Of a DNA stretch of 39,547 nt, positions 24,722 through 33,460 are shown in pieces. The DNA is from Dokdonia sp. (GTDB lineage: Bacteria; Bacteroidota; Bacteroidia; Flavobacteriales; Flavobacteriaceae). Each line of letters starts with the position of its first letter. Position 1 is the stretch's first letter. Under the pieces are notes generated by a model. That model was not told where the DNA came from. It ran no database searches and worked only from the letters and a program-made list of their open reading frames with translations. The stretch covers positions 1 through 39,547 of the forward strand of contig JAHDEV010000009.1 of NCBI GenBank assembly GCA_020628615.1. Direction: 5' to 3'. A program made the position numbers and the translations under genes.

Positions 24722-27700
24722 ATGGCAAGAAATAATGACAATGTACAACAGCCGAAGTTTAACGCTATCTCTATTGGTCTTGCGTCTCCAGAATCTATTC
24801 TTGGAGCATCAAAGGGAGAAGTCTTAAAGCCGGAAACAATCAACTACAGAACGCACAAGCCAGAGCGTGATGGGTTGTTCTGTGAGCGTATTTTTGGTCC
24901 CGTAAAGGATTATGAGTGTGCTTGTGGTAAATATAAAAGAATACGCTACAAAGGGATCGTTTGTGATCGTTGTGGTGTAGAGGTGACAGAGAAGAAAGTA
25001 CGTCGTGATCGTGTAGGACACATTAACCTTGTGGTTCCTGTGGCACACATCTGGTACTTTAGATCTTTACCTAATAAAATAGGGTACTTACTTGGTCTTC
25101 CATCTAAGAAATTAGATATGATCATTTATTACGAGCGTTACGTGGTTATACAACCAGGTATTGCAAAGAATGAAGAGGGTGAAGACCTTAATAAAATGGA
25201 TTTCCTTACGGAAGAAGAGTACTTAAACATACTTGACAGTTTACCGCAAGAAAATCTATACCTTGATGATGAAGATCCAAACAAATTTATCGCCAAAATG
25301 GGTGCTGAATGTTTGATCGAACTTTTAAGAAGAATTGATCTTAATGAGCTTTCTTATGAGTTACGTCACAAGGCAAATAATGAGACGTCTAAGCAACGTA
25401 AAACGGAGGCACTTAAGCGTCTTCAAGTTGTAGAGGCTCTACGTGATGCAAATAAGAACCGTGAGAATCTTCCAGAATGGATGATTATGAAGGTTGTACC
25501 AGTAATTCCACCAGAATTACGCCCACTAGTACCACTAGATGGAGGTCGTTTTGCAACATCAGATCTTAATGATCTTTACCGTCGTGTTATTATACGTAAC
25601 AACCGTCTTAAGCGTTTGATGGAAATTAAAGCGCCAGAGGTAATCTTACGTAATGAGAAGCGTATGCTACAGGAGTCTGTAGATTCACTTTTTGATAACA
25701 CTCGTAAATCATCTGCAGTAAAAACTGATTCTAACAGACCGTTAAAATCACTTTCTGACTCACTTAAAGGTAAGCAAGGACGTTTCCGTCAGAACTTACT
25801 TGGTAAGCGTGTAGATTACTCAGCACGTTCTGTAATTGTTGTAGGACCAGAATTAAAGTTATTTGAATGTGGTATTCCTAAGGGAATGGCAGCAGAGCTT
25901 TACAAGCCTTTTGTAATACGTAAGCTTATAGAGCGTGGTATCGTAAAGACTGTAAAATCTGCAAAGAAAATAATAGACAAAAAAGAGCCAGTAGTTTGGG
26001 ATATATTAGAGAATGTTCTTAAAGGACACCCTATCCTCCTTAACCGTGCTCCTACGCTTCACCGTCTAGGTATACAGGCATTCCAGCCTAAGCTTATTGA
26101 AGGTAAAGCAATACAGTTACACCCATTAGTATGTACAGCATTTAACGCCGATTTTGATGGTGACCAGATGGCAGTACACTTACCACTTGGGCCAGAGGCG
26201 ATACTTGAGGCGCAGTTATTAATGCTTGCTTCTCACAATATCTTAAACCCTGCAAATGGTGCTCCAGTAGCAGTACCTTCTCAGGATATGGTATTAGGTC
26301 TTTACTATATGACAAAGGCCAGAAAATCGACTCCAGAGTTTCACGTAAAAGGAGAAGGAATTACTTTCTACTCTGCAGAAGAGGTAAACATTGCCTACAA
26401 TGAAAAACGTGTAGACATTAATGCTATCATTAAAATACGTGCTAAGGATTTTAATGAAAACAAAGAGCTTGTTTATAAAGTAATGGAAACGACTGTAGGT
26501 CGTGTACTATTTAACGAAGCTGTACCAGAAGAAGCTGGTTATATAAACGAAGTACTTACTAAAAAGTCACTACGTGATATTATAGGACGTATTCTTAAGG
26601 TAACAAGTGTGCCAGTTACAGCAGCTTTCCTTGACCGTATTAAGACTATGGGATATGGATTTGCATTCCGTGGAGGATTATCATTCTCACTTGGAGATAT
26701 CATTATCCCAGATGAGAAGCACGGTATGATAGACGAGGCAAACGAGCAGGTAGAAGGTATTACAGGATCTTATAATATGGGTCTTATTACTAATACAGAG
26801 CGTTATAACCAAGTTATTGATGTTTGGACATCAACAAACGCCACTCTTACAGAGCTTTCTATGAAGCGTATCCGTGAGGATCAACAAGGGTTTAACTCGG
26901 TGTATATGATGCTTGACTCAGGAGCACGTGGATCTAAAGAGCAGATACGTCAGCTTACAGGTATGCGTGGTCTAATGGCAAAACCTAAGAAGTCTAACGA
27001 TGGAGGTGGGGCTATTATTGAGAACCCGATTCTTTCTAACTTTAAGGAAGGTCTTTCAATTCTTGAGTACTTTATCTCTACGCACGGTGCACGTAAAGGT
27101 CTTGCAGATACCGCTCTTAAAACGGCAGATGCAGGTTACTTAACACGTCGTCTAGTAGATGTATCTCAAGATGTTATTATAAACAGTACAGATTGTGGTA
27201 CGTTAAGAGGAGTAGAAGTAGCTGCGTTAAAGAAAAACGAAGAGGTGATAGAGTCTCTAAGTGCTCGTATCGTAGGTCGTACATCTCTTAATGATGTTAT
27301 AAACCCACTTACTAACGAGGTAATCGTTGAGGCTGGTGTTGAGATAGATGAAGATATCGCAGAGATTATAGGAGCTGCACCAATAGAAACTGTAGAAGTA
27401 CGTTCTGCGCTTACTTGTGAGGCAAAGAAAGGTATTTGTGTAAAATGTTACGGTCGTAACCTAGCTACTAATAAAACGGTACAAATGGGAGAGGCAGTAG
27501 GAGTAGTTGCAGCACAGTCTATTGGAGAACCAGGAACACAGCTTACACTTCGTACCTTCCACGTAGGAGGGGTTGCAGGAGGTGTATCTGAAGACTCTAG
27601 CGTAACAGCTAAGTTTGACGGTAAACTGGAGATAGAAGATCTTAAGACAGTAATGGGAGAAGATAATGAAGGTAACCCTGCAGAAATCGTAATCTCTCGT

Positions 27701-29023
27701 ACTTCTGAAGCAAAAGTTTCAGATCCTAAGACGGGTATCACATTAAGTACAAATACAATTCCTTACGGTTCACAAATATTTGCCAAGTCTGGTGATAAAG
27801 TGAAAGCTGGAGAAGTAATCTGTAAGTGGGATCCATTTAACGGTGTTGTGATTTCAGAATTTGCTGGAAAAATCAAGTTTGAGTCTATCGAGCAAGGTAT
27901 AACTTACCGTGTAGAGACAGATGAGCAAACAGGTTTCCAAGAAAAAGTAATTTCTGAATCTAGAGATAAGAAAAAAATACCAACATTGATTATTGAGGAT
28001 AGCAAAGGAAACGCGCTACGTTCTTACAACTTACCAGTAGGAGCTCACCTTATGATAGATGATGGAGATAAGATTAAAGAAGGAAAAATTCTTGTTAAAA
28101 TACCTCGTAAGTCTGCAAAGGCTGGAGATATTACAGGAGGTCTACCACGTGTAACAGAATTATTTGAAGCACGTAACCCATCTAACCCAGCAGTAGTATC
28201 TGAGATAGACGGTGTAGTATCTTTCGGAAAAATAAAGCGTGGTAATCGTGAGATTATCGTAGAGTCAAAACTTGGTGAAGTTAAGAAGTACCTAGTAAAA
28301 TTATCTAACCAGATTCTTGTACAAGAAAATGATTATGTAAGAGCAGGTATGCCACTTTCTGATGGTTCTGTAACGCCTAATGATATATTAAATATCAAAG
28401 GCCCATCTGCAGTACAGCAGTACCTTGTTAATGAAGTACAAGAAGTATATCGTCTACAAGGGGTGAAGATTAACGATAAGCACTTTGAGGTTGTAGTACG
28501 CCAGATGATGCGTAAAGTACGTATACAAGATCCAGGTGATACTATTTTCTTAGAGAACCAGCTTATTCACAAAGCAGACTTTATCGAAGAGAATGATGCT
28601 ATGTACGGAATGAAAGTCGTAGAAGACGCAGGAGAATCTGAAAACCTTAAACCAGGACAGCTAGTAACTCCACGTGAACTTCGTGACGAAAATTCTTTAC
28701 TAAGAAGAGAAGATAAGAATCAAGTAACTGCGCGTGATGTACAACCAGCTACTGCTTCTCCTATCCTTCAAGGTATTACAAGAGCATCGCTACAGACTAA
28801 GTCATTTATCTCTGCAGCATCTTTCCAAGAGACAACAAAAGTACTTAACGAAGCTGCTGTAAGCGGTAAGATAGATTACTTAGAAGGTCTTAAAGAAAAT
28901 GTAATTGTAGGTCATAAAATTCCAGCTGGTACAGGTATGCGTCGTTATGATGACATTCTTGTAGGTAGCAAGGAAGATCTGGCAAATATGATGCAAGAAA
29001 AGCAAGAAGTAAACTATAACTAG
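24722..29023 (+). CDS. rpoC: DNA-directed RNA polymerase subunit beta'
   Basis: This is the 1433-residue largest subunit. Zinc site 1 has C66, C68, C81 and C84. The catalytic Mg motif NADFDGD has D477, D479 and D481. The [18 protein letters not shown] segment around residue 360 and the bridge-helix/trigger-loop region including [19 protein letters not shown] are intact. Zinc site 2 has C825, C899, C906 and C909. The C-terminal region [28 protein letters not shown] is typical. It starts 96 bases after rpoB, with one palindrome copy in the gap, and ends before a strong terminator, so it is the last gene of the rpl-rpo operon. Confidence 0.99.
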   Translation: MARNNDNVQQPKFNAISIGLASPESILGASKGEVLKPETINYRTHKPERDGLFCERIFGPVKDYECACGKYKRIRYKGIVCDRCGVEVTEKKVRRDRVGHINLVVPVAHIWYFRSLPNKIGYLLGLPSKKLDMIIYYERYVVIQPGIAKNEEGEDLNKMDFLTEEEYLNILDSLPQENLYLDDEDPNKFIAKMGAECLIELLRRIDLNELSYELRHKANNETSKQRKTEALKRLQVVEALRDANKNRENLPEWMIMKVVPVIPPELRPLVPLDGGRFATSDLNDLYRRVIIRNNRLKRLMEIKAPEVILRNEKRMLQESVDSLFDNTRKSSAVKTDSNRPLKSLSDSLKGKQGRFRQNLLGKRVDYSARSVIVVGPELKLFECGIPKGMAAELYKPFVIRKLIERGIVKTVKSAKKIIDKKEPVVWDILENVLKGHPILLNRAPTLHRLGIQAFQPKLIEGKAIQLHPLVCTAFNADFDGDQMAVHLPLGPEAILEAQLLMLASHNILNPANGAPVAVPSQDMVLGLYYMTKARKSTPEFHVKGEGITFYSAEEVNIAYNEKRVDINAIIKIRAKDFNENKELVYKVMETTVGRVLFNEAVPEEAGYINEVLTKKSLRDIIGRILKVTSVPVTAAFLDRIKTMGYGFAFRGGLSFSLGDIIIPDEKHGMIDEANEQVEGITGSYNMGLITNTERYNQVIDVWTSTNATLTELSMKRIREDQQGFNSVYMMLDSGARGSKEQIRQLTGMRGLMAKPKKSNDGGGAIIENPILSNFKEGLSILEYFISTHGARKGLADTALKTADAGYLTRRLVDVSQDVIINSTDCGTLRGVEVAALKKNEEVIESLSARIVGRTSLNDVINPLTNEVIVEAGVEIDEDIAEIIGAAPIETVEVRSALTCEAKKGICVKCYGRNLATNKTVQMGEAVGVVAAQSIGEPGTQLTLRTFHVGGVAGGVSEDSSVTAKFDGKLEIEDLKTVMGEDNEGNPAEIVISRTSEAKVSDPKTGITLSTNTIPYGSQIFAKSGDKVKAGEVICKWDPFNGVVISEFAGKIKFESIEQGITYRVETDEQTGFQEKVISESRDKKKIPTLIIEDSKGNALRSYNLPVGAHLMIDDGDKIKEGKILVKIPRKSAKAGDITGGLPRVTELFEARNPSNPAVVSEIDGVVSFGKIKRGNREIIVESKLGEVKKYLVKLSNQILVQENDYVRAGMPLSDGSVTPNDILNIKGPSAVQQYLVNEVQEVYRLQGVKINDKHFEVVVRQMMRKVRIQDPGDTIFLENQLIHKADFIEENDAMYGMKVVEDAGESENLKPGQLVTPRELRDENSLLRREDKNQVTARDVQPATASPILQGITRASLQTKSFISAASFQETTKVLNEAAVSGKIDYLEGLKENVIVGHKIPAGTGMRRYDDILVGSKEDLANMMQEKQEVNYN

Positions 29024-29056
29024 TACTTATTGTACTAACGTAACAGTTAGATATAT

Positions 29057-29092
29057 AATCCCGTTTGGCTCTAGCCAAACGGGATTTTTTTT
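29057..29092 (+). terminator. Rho-independent terminator after rpoC
   Basis: AATCCCGTTTGGCT (29057-29070) and AGCCAAACGGGATT (29073-29086) form a 14-pair stem followed by at least six T. It lies 34 bases after the rpoC stop and ends the ribosomal/RNA polymerase operon. Confidence 0.95.
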
Positions 29093-29166
29093 ATTTCAGA
29101 AATGCACTACATTTTTTACATACACGGTAGTTACGATTGTGTGCGAGAGGATGAAGTTGTTTATTC

Positions 29167-29182
29167 CGCTTTCGCGAAAGCG
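29167..29182. repeat. Iterated palindrome, copy 8 (between rpoC and DUF3467)
   Basis: This is a 16-base palindrome CGCTTTCGCGAAAGCG followed by TACC, about 75 bases after the rpoC terminator. Confidence 0.9.
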
Positions 29183-29269
29183 TACCAATCCTTACCTTCA
29201 CCATATACAAAGTGAGGTGTAGATATCATTTACCCCATTAATTATTTACAAATCTATAAAGACACCCTA

Positions 29270-29590
29270 ATGGCAGACGATAAAAAACAAAATGCAAACC
29301 AGAAGAAAATAAATATAGAACTTACCGAAGATATGGCTCAAGGAACCTATTCTAACCTAGCAATTATAAATCACTCTGTATCTGAGTTTGTGGTTGATTT
29401 TGTAAACATTATGCCTGGTACTCCTAAGAGTAAAGTAAAAAGTCGTATTATCCTTACACCTCAACACGCAAAGCGTCTTGCAAAGGCACTAGCAGATAAT
29501 GTGAAGCGTTTTGAAAATGCCCACGGCGTTATAAAAGATTACGAGAAGCAGCCAGTACCACTTAATTTTGGACCTACAGGTCAAGCTTAA
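29270..29590 (+). CDS. DUF3467 family protein
   Basis: This is a 106-residue soluble protein of the DUF3467 family, of unknown function, which often follows rpoC in Bacteroidota. Visible features are an N-terminal charged segment, a beta-rich middle (NIELTEDMAQGTYSNLAIIN, SEFVVDFVNIMPGTPKSKV) and a conserved HAKRLAKALADNVKRFE helix (about 71-87), then a proline-containing tail. There are no catalytic residues I can identify. It is separated from rpoC by a terminator and a palindrome copy, so it probably has its own promoter in 29093-29269, where I see no clear one. A link to transcription is only suggested by position. Confidence 0.85.
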   Translation: MADDKKQNANQKKINIELTEDMAQGTYSNLAIINHSVSEFVVDFVNIMPGTPKSKVKSRIILTPQHAKRLAKALADNVKRFENAHGVIKDYEKQPVPLNFGPTGQA

Positions 29591-29658
29591 CAAATTTATA
29601 TAGTAAGCATAGACAATAGCAGAGTTGATAATTTTACCTAATTTTGATTTCTTAATTA

Positions 29659-29690
29659 TTTGTTAAATAGGTCACTATTAGTACAATTTT
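29659..29690 (+). promoter_or_regulatory. Weak candidate promoter of the phytochrome operon
   Basis: TTTG (29659-29662), 19 bases and TACAATTTT (29682-29690) have the correct spacing but a poor -7 box. It would give a leader of about 160 bases before the GTG start at 29860. Confidence 0.3.
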
Positions 29691-29698
29691 AAACGCTA

Positions 29699-29761
29699 TT
29701 ACAATATTGTAAAGCACACAATACCGATTTATTTTAACACATTATGAAAATGTTAAAATAA
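29699..29761 (+). promoter_or_regulatory. Two dyads in the leader of the phytochrome operon
   Basis: The 269-base gap 29591-29859 contains a perfect 14-base palindrome TTACAATATTGTAA (29699-29712), placed at about the candidate start site, and a larger inverted repeat, TTATTTTAACA (29729-29739) with TGTTAAAATAA (29751-29761) around an 11-base spacer. Either could be a dimeric regulator operator; the second could also form an RNA stem. Confidence 0.45.
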
Positions 29762-29859
29762 GTCGTAAATTTCTAATGCGAAATATTCTTAAGTCTTTGC
29801 TGTAGTAGTAAGCGCCTTAAAAACGGAAAATATATCGCACTAAATCCCTACTTTTTAAA

Positions 29860-32800
29860 GTGTCAGAAAATAAAAAACACATCATTGTTGCTGTAGGAGC
29901 AAGTGCTGGAGGTCTAGAAGCTCTGAATGATTTTTTTGATAATGTAGTAGAAAATTATGACTACAGTTACGTTATCATACAACATCTATCGCCAGACCAT
30001 AAAAGTCTTATGGCAGAGCTGCTCTCTAAAAAAACAGAGGTGCCTATCAAGGCAGTTACAGACGATTCTATAATTGAGAGAAATCATATTTATGTAATTC
30101 CTCCATCTATGAATTTAATCATAGATGAAAACCATTTAAGATTACTAGACAAACCAGAAGGAAAAAAACTCAATCTACCTATAGACTTGTTTATGGAGTC
30201 ATTAGGTAATGCTTATGGTAAAGAGGCTGTAGGCGTTATTCTTAGTGGGACTGGTAGCGATGGTACAAAGGGTGTACAGGCTATAAAAAAAGCAGGAGGC
30301 TTAGTGCTTGTCCAGCAACCAGAAGAGGCAAGTTTTGACGGGATGCCGTCTAGTGCTATAAATACGGGTGATGTAGATTATATCGTACCTGCTGGAGAAA
30401 TGATAGAGCAGATACATCGTTATTATAATAGTGGTGACGCACTTAATTTTGGGGATGAAATTACTATAGAAGACAACGAACGTTTGCGTGTAATTTTAAA
30501 TATACTACACACTAACACTAATATTAATTTTAATTATTACAAAAGACCTACCATTTTACGCCGAACAGAAAGGCGTATGACTAATCTTAAAATGGGAAGT
30601 TTTGAAGCATATATAGCATATCTTAAAATTCATCCAGAAGAAATCTCAATTCTGTATAAAGAGTTTTTAATAGGTGTGACAAAATTTTTTAGGGATACAA
30701 AAGCTTGGAATTTACTAGAAGCCGAGACAATACCTAATATTGTTGCAAACAAGCGTGATGGTGATACAGTAAAAGTATGGGACGTTGCTTGCTCTACTGG
30801 AGAAGAGGCTTACTCACTGGCGATACTTTTCCAAGAGGAGATAAAAAGACAAGACAAAGACATAAATCTTAAAATATTTGCCACAGATATTTCTGAGGAG
30901 CATATAGAGCAAGCATCTCAAGGAGTTTTTCCTAACACGGTTACACAGAGTGTACCTCCTAGTAAGCTACAGACATACTTTATAAAAGATGATGATGAGT
31001 ATAAAATTCATTCAGATTTAAGAAAGAAAATAATTTTTTCTAATCACGATATTTTAAAGGATCCTCCTTTTAAAAATATGGATATGGTAGTGTGTAGAAA
31101 TTTACTCATCTACTTAAAGCCAGAAGTACAAACTGCGGTTTTACATACATTACATTATGCGCTAAAGCTCAACGGTTACTTGTTTTTAGGCTCTAGCGAG
31201 TCTAATACGGCCTTGCGTAATTATTTTGAGACCATTAATGCGAAGCTCAAAATATTTAAGAACATACACCCCTCAGAGCGATTACATAGTGAGTTACTTA
31301 CTTCAAATGCAGATAAGAGTAGCTTTTTGCTTTCGCGAAAGCAAAAAAAGACCCAAGTACAGCAAAAGGAAACATTTACTAATGATATTAAAATGAAAAT
31401 AAGCAATGCGCTTATTTCTCAATTTGATACAGCGAGCGTTTTTGTAGATCAAGACTTTAAGGTGGTAGACGCAATGGGGTCTTTTTCTAAATATGCACAA
31501 CTACCAGACAGTGGTTTTTCTTTAGATCTACTCAAGATGCTTCCCGATAATCTTAAAACTGCAGTAAACTCTGCAGCTAGAAAAGCAAAACGTTCTAAAA
31601 AAGATTTTATTTATAATAATGTAGTGGCTACAAAAGCAGGTGTTGAGACTACAATTAACGTACTGGTAAAACCTATTTTTAATAATAACACAGATGACTG
31701 TAGCTATGTCATCACCTTTATAGAGCAAGCCTTAAACCCTGATACTGCGATTGCACGAGGTACTATGAGTATTGCTACACAACCAGATGAGCGTATTAAA
31801 GATCTCATAGATGAGATAGAAGAAACTAGGGGTGAACTCAAAAAAGCCTTAGAGGATGCAGAGACTAGTAATGAAGAATTACAAACACTTAATGAAGAGT
31901 TACTAGCCTCAAATGAAGAACTGCAAAGCACAAATGAGGAATTGCAAAGTGTAAACGAGGAGCTACATACAGTAAATGTCGAGCACATCGAAAAAATGGA
32001 TGATCTAGCATTGCTTAATGCAGATATGGACAACATTCTTAATAGTACACAGATTGCTACTATATTTTTAGACAGGCAGCTCACTATTAGAAAGTTTACG
32101 CCATCTATACAAGAGCACTTTAAGTTAATGAAACAAGATGTGGGTAGACCCATAGAGCATTTCTTAACACAACTAGGAACAGGGAAAAAATCATCACTTA
32201 AAGATAAGATTGAAAAAGTGATGAAAACAGGTTATGTAAATGAGACCCAAATTAATAAAAAAGGTGGGCGCTCATATATAAGGCGTATATCACCATTCTA
32301 TACAGGAACTAACAAAATAGAGGGCTCTGTAATTACATTTATAGACATCACAAAGACAGTTGAGTCTCAAAAGAAACTAAAAGAAAGCCAGCAAAAGTTT
32401 AAAGACTTCTACGAGAATGATCCCGTGATGCACGCCAGTGTAGATCCATCTACTGGACGTATTGTAGAGTGTAATAAAATATTTATTGATACCCTTAAGC
32501 TCAAGTCAAGGGAGGAGGTGATAGGTAGGCGCATCTTTGATTTCTATACAGATAAGTCTAAGGCAAAAGGTCTGGGACTTCTAGATCAAATTCAAAAAAC
32601 TGGGGTTATAGAGGGAGAACAAATGACTCTGGTAGATATAGATGGAGTAGAAATACCCATTATTCTCAATTCAGAACTTGTCATACCAGATGAAGGGCAT
32701 TCGTACTCAAGATCTACACTAGTAAATATTTCTGACCTACAAGAGGCACAGCAACTTATGTATGATAAAAACGAGGAGTTACAACGTATTAATACAGACC

Positions 32801-33456
32801 TCGAGCAGTTTGTGTCTATTTGTTCTCACGATTTACAAGAACCTCTAGGTACAATACGTTTTAGTAGTGATGTGATTCTAAAGAAATTTGGTGAAAATCT
32901 CGACCCAAAAGCCACAGAGTATCTAGGTTATATATATGGCGCCGCTGGTAGAATGGCAGACCAAATTAAAGGCTTACTAGAACATAGTCGCATAGGTCAA
33001 GAACTGGAGCGCACCGAGGTAGATGTGCAAGAGTTATTAGAAATTGTAAAATATGATCTAGGTAAGCGTCTTAGAGAGTGCAATGGGAAAATACATTTAA
33101 GCAGGATGCCTTCTATATGGGCTTATAAGACAGAACTTAGATTATTGTTTCAAAATCTAATAAGTAATTCTCTTAAATATTGCAAACCAGATGTGAGCCC
33201 GGTGGTGCGCATTTCTTCTTTTGAAGATGAGGGCTATTGGACATTTGTAATTAATGACAACGGTATAGGCATTGCTCAAGAAGATCTTGATAACGTATTT
33301 AAAATTTTTGGAAGAGCATCTACACAGCATAAATATGAAGGTACTGGAGTAGGTCTTGCACATTGTGAGAAAATTGTAAAACTACACGATGGTAGTATTT
33401 GGGTAGACTCTCAAGTTAATGTAGGTAGTACATTCTACTTTAAAATTAAAAAGTAA
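29860..33456 (+). CDS. CheB-CheR-PAS hybrid sensor histidine kinase
   Basis: This is a 1198-residue hybrid starting at GTG. CheB-like methylesterase domain (about 8-190): S15 in VGASAGG, H42 in IQHLSPDH and D134 in SGTGSDG, the complete catalytic triad. CheR-like methyltransferase (about 205-470): SAM-binding WDVACSTGEEAYSLAI (307-322) and DMVVCRNLLIYL (408-419). A PAS-like region (about 520-625) is followed by a coiled coil of repeated NEELQ units (about 655-710), two PAS domains (about 715-835 and 845-960), and a kinase core with H990 (SHDLQEPL), N1103 and the ATP-lid motifs DNGIGI (1133-1138) and GTGVGLA (1161-1167). There is no membrane span. No chemoreceptor or chemotaxis genes are near, so CheB/CheR may act on another protein. 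It ends four bases before the phytochrome gene. Confidence 0.93.
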   Translation: MSENKKHIIVAVGASAGGLEALNDFFDNVVENYDYSYVIIQHLSPDHKSLMAELLSKKTEVPIKAVTDDSIIERNHIYVIPPSMNLIIDENHLRLLDKPEGKKLNLPIDLFMESLGNAYGKEAVGVILSGTGSDGTKGVQAIKKAGGLVLVQQPEEASFDGMPSSAINTGDVDYIVPAGEMIEQIHRYYNSGDALNFGDEITIEDNERLRVILNILHTNTNINFNYYKRPTILRRTERRMTNLKMGSFEAYIAYLKIHPEEISILYKEFLIGVTKFFRDTKAWNLLEAETIPNIVANKRDGDTVKVWDVACSTGEEAYSLAILFQEEIKRQDKDINLKIFATDISEEHIEQASQGVFPNTVTQSVPPSKLQTYFIKDDDEYKIHSDLRKKIIFSNHDILKDPPFKNMDMVVCRNLLIYLKPEVQTAVLHTLHYALKLNGYLFLGSSESNTALRNYFETINAKLKIFKNIHPSERLHSELLTSNADKSSFLLSRKQKKTQVQQKETFTNDIKMKISNALISQFDTASVFVDQDFKVVDAMGSFSKYAQLPDSGFSLDLLKMLPDNLKTAVNSAARKAKRSKKDFIYNNVVATKAGVETTINVLVKPIFNNNTDDCSYVITFIEQALNPDTAIARGTMSIATQPDERIKDLIDEIEETRGELKKALEDAETSNEELQTLNEELLASNEELQSTNEELQSVNEELHTVNVEHIEKMDDLALLNADMDNILNSTQIATIFLDRQLTIRKFTPSIQEHFKLMKQDVGRPIEHFLTQLGTGKKSSLKDKIEKVMKTGYVNETQINKKGGRSYIRRISPFYTGTNKIEGSVITFIDITKTVESQKKLKESQQKFKDFYENDPVMHASVDPSTGRIVECNKIFIDTLKLKSREEVIGRRIFDFYTDKSKAKGLGLLDQIQKTGVIEGEQMTLVDIDGVEIPIILNSELVIPDEGHSYSRSTLVNISDLQEAQQLMYDKNEELQRINTDLEQFVSICSHDLQEPLGTIRFSSDVILKKFGENLDPKATEYLGYIYGAAGRMADQIKGLLEHSRIGQELERTEVDVQELLEIVKYDLGKRLRECNGKIHLSRMPSIWAYKTELRLLFQNLISNSLKYCKPDVSPVVRISSFEDEGYWTFVINDNGIGIAQEDLDNVFKIFGRASTQHKYEGTGVGLAHCEKIVKLHDGSIWVDSQVNVGSTFYFKIKK
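31324..31347. repeat. Iterated palindrome, copy 9 (in the CheB-CheR hybrid gene)
   Basis: The 14-base core GCTTTCGCGAAAGC is extended by five T on the left and five A on the right to a 24-base perfect palindrome. It is read as L-L-S-R-K-Q-K at residues 490-496, in the linker after the CheR domain. Confidence 0.9.
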
Positions 33457-33460
33457 GCAT

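Noticed and set aside
29860-33456. Chemotaxis gene cluster because of CheB and CheR domains
   Set aside because: No cheA, cheW, receptor, flagellar or gliding gene is near; the domains are part of a hybrid kinase.
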